From Planctomycetaceae bacterium (GTDB lineage Bacteria > Planctomycetota > Planctomycetia > Planctomycetales > Planctomycetaceae): a stretch of DNA of 54,042 nt. The stretch lies in contig JAGQPX010000098.1 of the NCBI GenBank assembly GCA_020426505.1, positions 1 through 54,042 on the forward strand, read 5' to 3'. Positions within the stretch are counted from its first letter, which is position 1, and each line of letters begins with the position of its first letter. Shown in pieces: positions 34,226 through 42,678 of the stretch. Made by a program: the position numbers and the translations under genes. The notes beneath the pieces were generated by a model. It was not told the origin of the DNA and did not search any database. It worked only from the letters and a program-made list of their open reading frames with translations.

Positions 34226-37200
34226 ATGTTGCATCACACGTTTCTCACGATTGCTCGAAGCCTCACGGTCGCCAGTCTCGTCCTTGCGTGCATTGCGAAT
34301 TCTCATGCAGCCGACTGGACCACGTACCGGGGCGACATCGCTCGAAAAGGGGCTGCCGAAGAAACGTTGACCGCTCCGCTCAAGTCGCGATGGGTGATCA
34401 CGCCTCAGGATGCCCCGGAGACAGCGTTCTCTGAGGCCGAAGGCCGCGTGATCGAGGGCAAGCTGCTCGGCAATCGCATGGACTACGACTCGGCGTTCGA
34501 GCCGGTGATCACCGATGGCAAGGTCTACTATGGATCGTCAGTCGACGACCAATTGCATTGCGTCGACCTCTCGACCGGCAAGACGCAATGGACCTACTTC
34601 ACTGGAGGACCGATTCGGCTGGCACCCACGCTGGCCGATGGCCGTGTGTACTTCGGCTCCGATGACGGTTACGCCTACTGCCTTGATGCCTCGACGGGCG
34701 AAAAGGTCTGGTCACTGCGTGCGGGTCCCAAGGAAGACTGGTTGCTTGCACGGGGTGAGATGATCTCCCGTTGGCCCGTTCGCACGGGGCTCTTGGTCGA
34801 CGACGGCGTGGCCTTCTTCGGTGCGGGCATCTTTCCACACGAGGACGTCTTCCTGTACGCGGTCGATGCGGTTGACGGATCGGTTATCTGGAAGGTCGAC
34901 AACATCAGTGCTGCTGACGCCGGTCGCAATGATCTCTCGCCGCAGGGTTACATGCTGGCGACGGACGAGTTGCTGATCGTTCCGTCCGGCCGCTCGATGC
35001 CTGCGTTGTTCGATCGGAAGACGGGCGAGTTCCTGGCCAAGCGAACCTACAGCTGGCGGGGCGACGCAGGCGGCATCATCGGCGGCACGCGTGCGCTGCT
35101 TTCAGATGGGCAACTCTATGCCAGCGGTCCGCATCACTACCTTGCCGTCGATCAGCAGACCGGCGAGACCGGCTACGGCTGGTTCGAGGGACGTCAGCTC
35201 GTCGTGCAGGGCGATGACGTCTACTTCGCAACCGGCAAACAAGTCGTCCGCGCGAATCGCGAGCAGTACGCCGTCAACAGCCGCGAGCGCCACAAACTCG
35301 AAGGCGAGGTCAACGACCTGCAACGCAACATCTGGCGAGATGCAGACAACGCAGAGCAGTACCGCGCGCAAATGTCCGAGGTGCAGACCAAGATCGAAGC
35401 GATTGCTGACGTCGGACACGTCTGGTCACAGGACACGAATTCCGACGCCGGGTTGCTGGCCACTCCCGAACTCGTGTTTGTGGGCGGAGTCGGCAATGTC
35501 ACAGCTTACGCGGTCGACTCGGGAGACGTCGTTTGGTCACAAGACATAGAAGGCGAGGCGACGGCCCTCGCAGCGGCCAACGGTCATCTCATCGTCGGCA
35601 CCACCTCCGGACATATGTACGCCTTTGCTTCGGGCAACAGCGGCGAGATGCCTGAGCTTGCTGAAGGTCCACAGCCATCAGCAAATCCATATCCCGATGA
35701 CGACTTGGCCGAAACCTATGAGCGACTCGCCGAGCGGATCATCGCTGAGACCGGAACGGGCCCCGGTTTTGGACTTGTCTTCGACGGACAACAGGGACGT
35801 CTCGCTTATGAGCTCGCCAAGCGAAGCCAACTTGAAATCTACATGGTCGACACCGATGCAGAGAACGTCGCCAAGGCTCGGCAGGCGCTCGCAGATGCAG
35901 GGTACTACGGGCACCGGGTCACCGTTCATCAGCAGACAGACGCAAAACTCCCCTACTCCAATTACTTCGCCAACCTGCTCGTCAGCGATCTTTTCTCAGC
36001 GGCTCAGGATTACAAGGTCGATGCGACGTCACTCCTGCGTCACGTCAAACCGCTTGGTGGAAAGTTCATCCTGACGACGGAAGGTGTCGAGAGCGTGAAC
36101 GCTGTGCGAGGCTATCTTGTCAGTGGCATCACCCGTGCAGGGATGGAGCAGAGCGAGTTTACCGTCGACATGAGTGACAACACGATGACGTTCACTCGCA
36201 ACGCACTCCCCGGTGCGGGCGACTGGTCACATCAGTACGGCAATCCGGACAACACGGCCATCAGCCGCGATACGCGTGTCAAAGGTGGGCTCGGTGTGTT
36301 GTGGTATGGCGACCCGGGGCCGGGAGAGATGGTCAACCGGCATGACGGAGCCGTCGGGCCGCTCGCCGTCAACGGACGGCTGATCGTGCAGGGCGACACA
36401 ACCATCAAGGCGTACGATGCCTACAACGGCATTCATCTCTGGACGACCGAGAACGAGAAGGCCGTCCGCACGGGTGTGTTCCAAAACCAGAACCCCGGCA
36501 ACCTCGCTGCCACGAATGATCGCATCTTCCACTTCCTTGGCGAGGAGTGCTTCGAACTCGACGCAGCGACCGGCGAGACACTGGCCATCCATCGCCTGCC
36601 GGAAGATGCAGACAAGGGCGAGCATGTCTGGGGCTATATCGCCGTGCAGGACGACATCCTCTTCGGCACAGCGACCGTGCGCGAGGAGATCGAGGCTCGC
36701 AGCCGTCGTCGCGGCAAAGCGACCATCGACGCGACCGACTCGATCTTCGCCATCGATCTGAAGACGGGCAAACATCTGTGGACCTACACAGGCAACACCA
36801 TCTCGCATCACACGATCGCCATCGGCCCCGAGCAGGTCTACTTTATCGACAGCTCAATCACCTCTCAGCAGCGTCAGGAAATTCTCGATCAGGACAAGAG
36901 TGAACTGGTCAATCTCAAAGGCGAAGACCGTGAACGGGCCGAGGAACGACTGAAGGCAGCCGACGTCCGCATGGCAACCGCTCTTAATCTCCACACGGGT
37001 GAGAAGGAGTGGGCCCAGGCGGTCGACGTGACCGATTGCAGCGACATCGGTATTGGCGGCGGCAAACTCACGCTCATGTACTCGGACGGCGTGCTCATCC
37101 TCTGTGGAGCGAACGCTAACGGTCACTACTGGCAGCAGTTCGTCGCAGGAGAGTTCAAGCGACGTCGCCTCGTCGCCCTGTCGGCTGACGACGGATACAA

Positions 37201-38155
37201 GCTGTGGTCCAAGGATGCCAACTATCGCAACCGTCCCAACATCATCAACGATCAGGTGCTCGCTGAGCCGTGGATGTACGATCTGCACACGGGTGACATC
37301 CGCATGCGGCCGCATCCCATCACGGGCAAGGAGGAGCCGTGGTCCATCATCCGCACGGGTCATCACTGCGGCATGCTCACCGGCTGCGACTCGGGCATGC
37401 TCATGTTCCGCTCGGGCTACACCGGCTTCTATGACCTCGAAGAGGACGCAGGCACGCGGCACTTCGCCGGTCACCGCCTGGGCTGCTGGATCAACGCCAT
37501 CCCGGCCAACGGCCTCGTGATGATCCCCGAAGCGTCCGCCGGCTGCGTCTGCCAGTTCTCCATCGCATCGACCATCGTGTTGGAACCGCGCGAAGCCGAA
37601 CGTCCCTGGGCCATCTACAGTGCCGTCGGTGCCAAGACGCCCGTTCAGCACATGGCGATCAACCTCGGCGCCCCCGGCGACCGCAAGGCAGACGACGGCA
37701 CGATCTGGCTCTCCTACCCGCGTTACGCTGCTTACAAGGAGACCTCCCTTGACGTCAAACTCGACCTCAAGCAACAGTTCGCAGAGGGAGGCGACTTCAA
37801 GGACATCAACGAAGAGTTCACCAGCGTCACCGGCACGGACACCCCCTGGGTCTACACCTCCTGGGCCGAAGGCCTCACGAGCCTGACGCTCCCTCTCCTC
37901 GGCGAAGAGGACGACCCCGCCACCTACACCATCCGCCTGCACTTCGCAGAGGGTGACAAACCGGCCAAGTTCAACATCAAACTCAACGGCCAACCAGTCC
38001 TCAAAGACTTCACCCTCGATGCCGCCGGCGCAGACCGTGCCGCGATCACCCAGGAATTCACCGACATCAGCATCACCGACAAGCTGACAATCGAACTCGA
38101 ACCGATCGAAGGCACAACGGCATTGCACGCGGTCGAGGTGGAACGGAATGAGTGA
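34226..38155 (+). CDS. Giant exported PQQ-propeller protein with embedded methyltransferase-like domain
   Basis: The 1309-residue protein has a signal peptide (TVASLVLACIANSHA-AD) and many PQQ-type beta-propeller blades (VYFGSDDGYAYCLDASTGEKVW, ALSADDGYKLWSKD and others), split in two blocks. A coiled coil lies at about residues 350-395. About residues 490-655 do not look like blades: GRLAYELAKRSQLEIYMVDTDA resembles the SAM-methyltransferase Rossmann start, but the usual DLGCGxG loop reads LVFDGQQG, so SAM binding is doubtful. The C-terminus (about 1215-1309, YTIRLHFAEGDKPAKFNIKL) resembles a malectin-type sugar-binding domain. It is presumably periplasmic or surface-located. No substrate is known. 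Confidence 0.85.
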   Translation: MLHHTFLTIARSLTVASLVLACIANSHAADWTTYRGDIARKGAAEETLTAPLKSRWVITPQDAPETAFSEAEGRVIEGKLLGNRMDYDSAFEPVITDGKVYYGSSVDDQLHCVDLSTGKTQWTYFTGGPIRLAPTLADGRVYFGSDDGYAYCLDASTGEKVWSLRAGPKEDWLLARGEMISRWPVRTGLLVDDGVAFFGAGIFPHEDVFLYAVDAVDGSVIWKVDNISAADAGRNDLSPQGYMLATDELLIVPSGRSMPALFDRKTGEFLAKRTYSWRGDAGGIIGGTRALLSDGQLYASGPHHYLAVDQQTGETGYGWFEGRQLVVQGDDVYFATGKQVVRANREQYAVNSRERHKLEGEVNDLQRNIWRDADNAEQYRAQMSEVQTKIEAIADVGHVWSQDTNSDAGLLATPELVFVGGVGNVTAYAVDSGDVVWSQDIEGEATALAAANGHLIVGTTSGHMYAFASGNSGEMPELAEGPQPSANPYPDDDLAETYERLAERIIAETGTGPGFGLVFDGQQGRLAYELAKRSQLEIYMVDTDAENVAKARQALADAGYYGHRVTVHQQTDAKLPYSNYFANLLVSDLFSAAQDYKVDATSLLRHVKPLGGKFILTTEGVESVNAVRGYLVSGITRAGMEQSEFTVDMSDNTMTFTRNALPGAGDWSHQYGNPDNTAISRDTRVKGGLGVLWYGDPGPGEMVNRHDGAVGPLAVNGRLIVQGDTTIKAYDAYNGIHLWTTENEKAVRTGVFQNQNPGNLAATNDRIFHFLGEECFELDAATGETLAIHRLPEDADKGEHVWGYIAVQDDILFGTATVREEIEARSRRRGKATIDATDSIFAIDLKTGKHLWTYTGNTISHHTIAIGPEQVYFIDSSITSQQRQEILDQDKSELVNLKGEDRERAEERLKAADVRMATALNLHTGEKEWAQAVDVTDCSDIGIGGGKLTLMYSDGVLILCGANANGHYWQQFVAGEFKRRRLVALSADDGYKLWSKDANYRNRPNIINDQVLAEPWMYDLHTGDIRMRPHPITGKEEPWSIIRTGHHCGMLTGCDSGMLMFRSGYTGFYDLEEDAGTRHFAGHRLGCWINAIPANGLVMIPEASAGCVCQFSIASTIVLEPREAERPWAIYSAVGAKTPVQHMAINLGAPGDRKADDGTIWLSYPRYAAYKETSLDVKLDLKQQFAEGGDFKDINEEFTSVTGTDTPWVYTSWAEGLTSLTLPLLGEEDDPATYTIRLHFAEGDKPAKFNIKLNGQPVLKDFTLDAAGADRAAITQEFTDISITDKLTIELEPIEGTTALHAVEVERNE

Positions 38156-38204
38156 TCGCGTTAAGGGTGCCATGCTCATATCGTGCAGCAGGATGAGTTG
38201 TTGC

Positions 38205-38223
38205 GTCCGGCGGAGAGCCGGAC
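38205..38223. repeat. GTCCGGC/GCCGGAC hairpin element
   Basis: GTCCGGC (38205-38211) and GCCGGAC (38217-38223) form a 7-bp stem with a 5-base loop, 50 bases after the PQQ gene. The following 30 bases hold the next gene's ribosome site (GGAG). Confidence 0.55.
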
Positions 38224-38253
38224 CTACCTAGCTAACGTTACGGAGTGGAGTCC

Positions 38254-39552
38254 ATGACGATGATCCACATTCCACTTAATCACAACCTCGCTGAAAGATG
38301 CTGCCATGTGATATTTGCGTTCGCCTGTCTATGCGGTTTGCCGAGTGAGGCTCAGCCACCAAAGGAACAGATTGTCCGGCTCCAAGGAGTCGTGAGAGAT
38401 CCATTTGGCAAACCGGTGACGGAAGCGATCGTCTATGTGACTTCGCGCTCGGACCATCAACAAGTCGAGCAACTCGTCACAGATTCTGATGGCTGCTTTA
38501 TTGCCGACCAAGAACAGCAGTCTGTGGGAACCGTCTACGTCCACAAGGATGGCTTTGCGACGGCGAGTCAGCCGGCACCTTGGGAATACTACGACTTGCG
38601 ACGAATGGAGATCACACTGAGGACGTCCAGTCCATTCGTCGGACGCATTATCGACGACCAAGGCAACCGAATTGCCGGAGCCAAGGTCGGAGTTGAGTAT
38701 TACAAAATATCGACGGGCCCCGACACTTCCGAAAGACATTACTTCCCACCTGGCGATATGCTTCCTCATAAGTTGAGACCATATGTCCGCACAGAGACGA
38801 ATACTCAAGGAGAGTTCCGGTTCGACCACCTGCCCGACCAGACGAGGGCACACTTTGTCGTTTCTCGTCCTGGGATCGCTTTTTTGCGGACGGTCATGAG
38901 TTCAGGTCATCGGGATAAAGTCTTTACGGGGACCGTGGATCAACCAGCGATTATCGAAGTCGAAAGAGAGGGAGTGATTGAAGGTCGTGTCGTCACTTCA
39001 CTTGAGGGTGTCTCCGTGCAAGGTCTCAAGATCCGCCTGCAATGCGGACTCGAATTACTCACGGCTGATGGCTCAGGAGTGGTGCCGTTGACACTCCAAC
39101 CAGACACGATGACTGATCGGGAGGGACGCTTTCGATTCGATGGACTCGCGGCCGGCAGAGCAAACATCATCCTGGTAGACCACGAAGCATGTCCACCCTG
39201 GACCTACCATGCGATTTGTAACATCAGTATTCGGGAAGGTGAAACGACGCCCGCAGAGATCGAACTCATTTCCGGGACGCTTGTCGAAGGCCAAGTCGTT
39301 GATCCATACGGACAGCCGTTGCCCGACGTTCAGGTGTCACTGACGGGGTTTCACCGCCCCAAGATTGGGAACGACCTCCTCCTCACGACAACTGGTCCGG
39401 ACGGCAAGTACCGTTTTCGGCTCCCATCTGGTTCCGGGTCAGTTTTCGCGGTAGGACGACACATGAATGCGAAACGAGGAGACGTTGCCCGGCTTGAGAT
39501 TGACTCAGGCGAACGCTCGATCGACGGTCCCCGTCTTGTCATCGTACCCTGA
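38254..39552 (+). CDS. Exported carboxypeptidase-regulatory-like domain protein
   Basis: The 432-residue protein has a signal peptide (CHVIFAFACLCGLPSEA-QP) and three or four CarboxypepD_reg/SdrD-B-like beta-sandwich repeats: LQGVVRDPFGKPVTEAIVYV (about residue 40), VGRIIDDQGNRIAGAKVGV, EGRVVTSLEGVSVQGLKIRL and VEGQVVDPYGQPLPDVQVSL. Each continues toward 'TDxxGxFRF'. Such domains are structural modules of surface proteins. ATG 38254 has GGAG eight bases upstream; GTG 38245 and ATG 38260 are close alternatives. The base composition is lower in GC than the neighbours (more AT-rich codons), perhaps a later arrival. Confidence 0.8.
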   Translation: MTMIHIPLNHNLAERCCHVIFAFACLCGLPSEAQPPKEQIVRLQGVVRDPFGKPVTEAIVYVTSRSDHQQVEQLVTDSDGCFIADQEQQSVGTVYVHKDGFATASQPAPWEYYDLRRMEITLRTSSPFVGRIIDDQGNRIAGAKVGVEYYKISTGPDTSERHYFPPGDMLPHKLRPYVRTETNTQGEFRFDHLPDQTRAHFVVSRPGIAFLRTVMSSGHRDKVFTGTVDQPAIIEVEREGVIEGRVVTSLEGVSVQGLKIRLQCGLELLTADGSGVVPLTLQPDTMTDREGRFRFDGLAAGRANIILVDHEACPPWTYHAICNISIREGETTPAEIELISGTLVEGQVVDPYGQPLPDVQVSLTGFHRPKIGNDLLLTTTGPDGKYRFRLPSGSGSVFAVGRHMNAKRGDVARLEIDSGERSIDGPRLVIVP

Positions 39553-39681
39553 CTTGTGCCGCTCATCTCCCAGACCAACCGGGCAGGTCAACCACTACGT
39601 CACTCATGGCAGAAAAATGCGTAACAGCTACAATCGTTGGCGGACTATCTCCTTGATCGCAGACTCTCTGAGGATGTTACC

Positions 39682-40881
39682 ATGTCGACCGATGTGTTGG
39701 AGCCGCGTGCGGATGTGACCGTGCCGGGAACCGGGTTCACGAAGGCTCATGATCTGTTCCGTCAGTCGGTGCGGCAGTTTATTGACAAGGAGATCAATCC
39801 CTACGTCGATGAATGGGAAGAGGCTGAAATCTTCCCGGCTCACGAGGTCTTCAAGAAGGCAGGGGATCTTGGTCTGTTGGGACTTTCGTATCCCGAAGAG
39901 TACGGCGGGATGGGAGCCGACTACTGGTACAACATTGCACTCTCGGAGGAGTTGGCCCACATCAACGGCGGGTCGATCCCGATGGCCATCAGTGTGCAGA
40001 CTGACATGGCCACGCCCGCGCTCAATACGTACGGCTCGCACGAACTCAAGGAGCAATTCCTTGCACCGGCCATCAGTGGCGATGCGGTCTGCTCGATCGC
40101 GGTGACCGAGCCGGGAGCCGGATCGGACGTTGCAGCCATTCGCACCAAGGCCGTGCGAGATGGCGACGAGTACGTGATCAACGGCAGCAAGCTGTACATC
40201 ACCAATGCATGTCAGGCAGACTTCATCGTGCTGCTGGCGAAGACGTCCTCCGAGCCGGGCTATCGCAGCATGTCGCTGATCGTCGTGCCAACGGAGGCGG
40301 AGGGATTTCAGGTGACCAAGAAGCTCAAGAAGATGGGGAACTGGGCGAGTGACACCGCTGAACTCTCGTTCGACGACGTGCGCGTCCCCGTCACGAATCG
40401 CATCGGCGAAGAAGGGATGGGCTTTATTTATCAGATGGAGCAGTTTCAAAATGAACGGCTCGTCAGCGCAGCCGGCTGCTGGGCAGGGGCTCGCAAGATT
40501 CTCGACATGACCATCGAGTATTGCCGCGGCCGCGAGACGTTCGGCAAGCCGCTCATCGAGAATCAGTGGATCTACTTCAAGATTTGTGAGTTGATCTCGG
40601 AGACCGAATTCCTCAAACAGATGTGCTACCACTGCGTCCGCAAGATGGAAAACGGCGAAGACTACACGCGTGAGGCATCAATGGCCAAGCTCAAAGCCGG
40701 TCGACTCGCTCGTGAGGTGGCTGACACCTGCATGCAGTTCCACGGCGGCATGGGCTACATGGAGGAGTACCCGCTGGCCCGTTACTACCGCGACTCACGC
40801 CTGTGGTCCATCGGTGCCGGTGCGGACGAAGTCATGCTCGGCATCATCGCCAAATACGAAGGCATCGCGCCGGGCAAATGA
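39682..40881 (+). CDS. Acyl-CoA dehydrogenase
   Basis: FAD enzyme that forms a 2,3-double bond in an acyl-CoA. The 399-residue protein shows YPEEYGGMGADY, CSIAVTEPGAGSDVAAI (flavin/substrate segment, about residues 135-151), MGNWASDTAELSFDDVRVP, and the end MQFHGGMGYMEEYPLARYYRDSR followed by GAGADEVMLG, where the Glu fits the catalytic base position (about residue 383). Its stop overlaps the carboxyltransferase ATG (ATGA), so the two are coupled. Context suggests a branched-chain or citronellyl/isovaleryl-CoA type. ATG 39682 has GAGGA eight bases upstream. Confidence 0.93.
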   Translation: MSTDVLEPRADVTVPGTGFTKAHDLFRQSVRQFIDKEINPYVDEWEEAEIFPAHEVFKKAGDLGLLGLSYPEEYGGMGADYWYNIALSEELAHINGGSIPMAISVQTDMATPALNTYGSHELKEQFLAPAISGDAVCSIAVTEPGAGSDVAAIRTKAVRDGDEYVINGSKLYITNACQADFIVLLAKTSSEPGYRSMSLIVVPTEAEGFQVTKKLKKMGNWASDTAELSFDDVRVPVTNRIGEEGMGFIYQMEQFQNERLVSAAGCWAGARKILDMTIEYCRGRETFGKPLIENQWIYFKICELISETEFLKQMCYHCVRKMENGEDYTREASMAKLKAGRLAREVADTCMQFHGGMGYMEEYPLARYYRDSRLWSIGAGADEVMLGIIAKYEGIAPGK

Positions 40882-42503
40882 CCGTGGAGTCTCTCATCGC
40901 CGCTCGACCCGTTCTGCCGTCCCGCATTGATCGTCACTCGGAGCAGTATCTGGCCAACCGAGAGTCGGTGCTTGCGCAGATTGAGGAGTTGAACGGGCTG
41001 CTCCAGCAGTCACGCGCCGGGGGTGGCGAGAAGTATACGACGCGGCATCATCAGAGAGGCAAACTGCTCGTCCGCGAGCGAATCGAGTTACTTCTCGATC
41101 GTGACTCTCCCTTCCTCGAACTCTCCCCGGTCGCAGCGACCGGAACAGAGTACGAGGTCGGCGCGTCGCTCGTCACTGGGATCGGTGTCATCTCGGGTGT
41201 TGAGTGTATGATCGTAGGGAACGATCCGACGATTCGCGGGGGTGCGACGAATCCGTTCACACTCAAGAAGGCTCTGCGGACGTTCGACATTGCCAAACAG
41301 AACCGGTTGCCGTACGTAACTTTGGTCGAGTCGGGGGGAGCCGATCTGCCTCGGCAGTCGGAGATTTTTCTGCCGGGCGGGCAGTCGTTCCGTGACACGA
41401 CGCAACTCTCCGCGATGGGGATCCCGACGATCGCACTCGTGTTCGGCAACTCGACGGCGGGCGGTGCCTACACGCCTGCCATGTGTGATAACACCGTGTT
41501 TGTGAAGGAGCGGGCCAAGGTCTTTCTCGGTGGTCCACCTCTCGTCAAGATGGCGACCGGCGAGGAATCGACTGACGAAGAACTGGGCGGAGCAGAGATG
41601 CATTCGCGTGTGTCGGGCCTGTCGGACTATCTGGCAAACGATGAGCGTGATGCCCTCCGCATCGGACGGGAGATCGTCGCCAATCTCAACTGGAAGAAAC
41701 TCGGTCCAGCGCCACACGCGCAGGTTGACCAGCCGCAACACGATCCTGAGGATCTGCTCGGTCTGGCACCGGCGGATCTCAAGATCCCTGTCGACATGCG
41801 TGAAATTCTGTCTCGCATCGTCGATGGCTCACGGATGCACGAATTCAAACCGGCGTATGGGGCCAATCTCATTACCGGCTGGGCATCCATTCATGGCTTC
41901 GAGGTCGGCATCCTCGCCAATCAACAGGGAGTTCTGTTCTCCGAGGAGTCACAGAAAGCGACACAGTTCATTCAACTGGCAAATCGCAACAACGTCCCTC
42001 TGGTGTTTGTCCAGAATGTGACGGGGTACATGGTCGGCAAGGAGTACGAGCAGCGGGGGATCATCAAACACGGGGCACACATGATCAACGCGGTCTCGAA
42101 CAGCCGTGTGCCTCACGTGACTTTGCAGGTCGGCGGGTCGTATGGAGCCGGGAATTATGGCATGTGCGGCCGTGCGTATGAGCCTCGTTTCCTGTTTATT
42201 TGGCCGAACAGCAAGACTGCCGTGATGGGACCGCAACAATTGGCAGGGGTGATGTCGATCGTCCAGCGAGCAGCGGCCAAGGCAGCCGGCAAAGAGTTCG
42301 ACGAGCAAAAGGACGCCATGATGCGGGCCGCGATCGAGAATCAGATCGAAAGCGAGTCGCTGGCTCCGTTCACCAGCGCCCGCCTCTACGATGACGGCAT
42401 CATCGACCCCCGCGACTCCCGTACGGTCCTCGGCATCGCTCTGTCGGCCTGCCACTCAGGCGAGGTTCAAGGCACGAGCGAGTTCGGTGTGTTCAGAATG
42501 TAA
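40878..42503 (+). CDS. Acyl-CoA carboxylase, carboxyltransferase (MccB/AtuC-like)
   Basis: The 541-residue protein is the beta-subunit that transfers carboxyl from biotin to an acyl-CoA. Motifs: HHQRGKLLVRERIELLLD, IRGGATNPFTLKKALR, SGGADLPRQSE, NSTAGGAYTPAM, then GSYGAGNYGMCGRAYEPRFL, which is characteristic of methylcrotonyl/geranyl-CoA carboxylases, and GIIDPRDSRTVLGIALSA at the end. Methylcrotonyl-CoA and geranyl-CoA cannot be told apart here. ATG 40878 overlaps the dehydrogenase stop by four bases. The biotin-carboxylase subunit is 175 bases downstream. Confidence 0.93.
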   Translation: MTVESLIAARPVLPSRIDRHSEQYLANRESVLAQIEELNGLLQQSRAGGGEKYTTRHHQRGKLLVRERIELLLDRDSPFLELSPVAATGTEYEVGASLVTGIGVISGVECMIVGNDPTIRGGATNPFTLKKALRTFDIAKQNRLPYVTLVESGGADLPRQSEIFLPGGQSFRDTTQLSAMGIPTIALVFGNSTAGGAYTPAMCDNTVFVKERAKVFLGGPPLVKMATGEESTDEELGGAEMHSRVSGLSDYLANDERDALRIGREIVANLNWKKLGPAPHAQVDQPQHDPEDLLGLAPADLKIPVDMREILSRIVDGSRMHEFKPAYGANLITGWASIHGFEVGILANQQGVLFSEESQKATQFIQLANRNNVPLVFVQNVTGYMVGKEYEQRGIIKHGAHMINAVSNSRVPHVTLQVGGSYGAGNYGMCGRAYEPRFLFIWPNSKTAVMGPQQLAGVMSIVQRAAAKAAGKEFDEQKDAMMRAAIENQIESESLAPFTSARLYDDGIIDPRDSRTVLGIALSACHSGEVQGTSEFGVFRM

Positions 42504-42521
42504 CAAGGACGAACTCGAAAA

Positions 42522-42660
42522 CAGAATGACGAAGGAAGCACGAATGCCCAAATCTCGAATCACTCAGGTAGCATGTCGACGGTCCCATTGCTCATACATG
42601 TTCTTCAGATTTCGTGCCTTCGGTATTCTTTCGTCATTCTGATTTCGACATTCGTCATTA
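42522..42660. repeat. Dispersed GAATGACGAA-type inverted repeat
   Basis: CAGAATGACGAA (42522-42533) and TTCGTCATTCTG (42630-42641) pair exactly; GCACGAA and TTCGTGCC extend the arms. It fills the gap between the two carboxylase genes without a gene. Similar GAATGACGAA elements occur widely in planctomycete genomes as far as I recall; I could not check. Confidence 0.7.
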
Positions 42661-42678
42661 TCCTCAAATCAACATCGA

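Noticed and set aside
36854..38179. Long minus-strand open frame opposite the giant PQQ gene
   Set aside because: The PQQ blades on the plus strand are clearly coding and the antisense product shows no domain.
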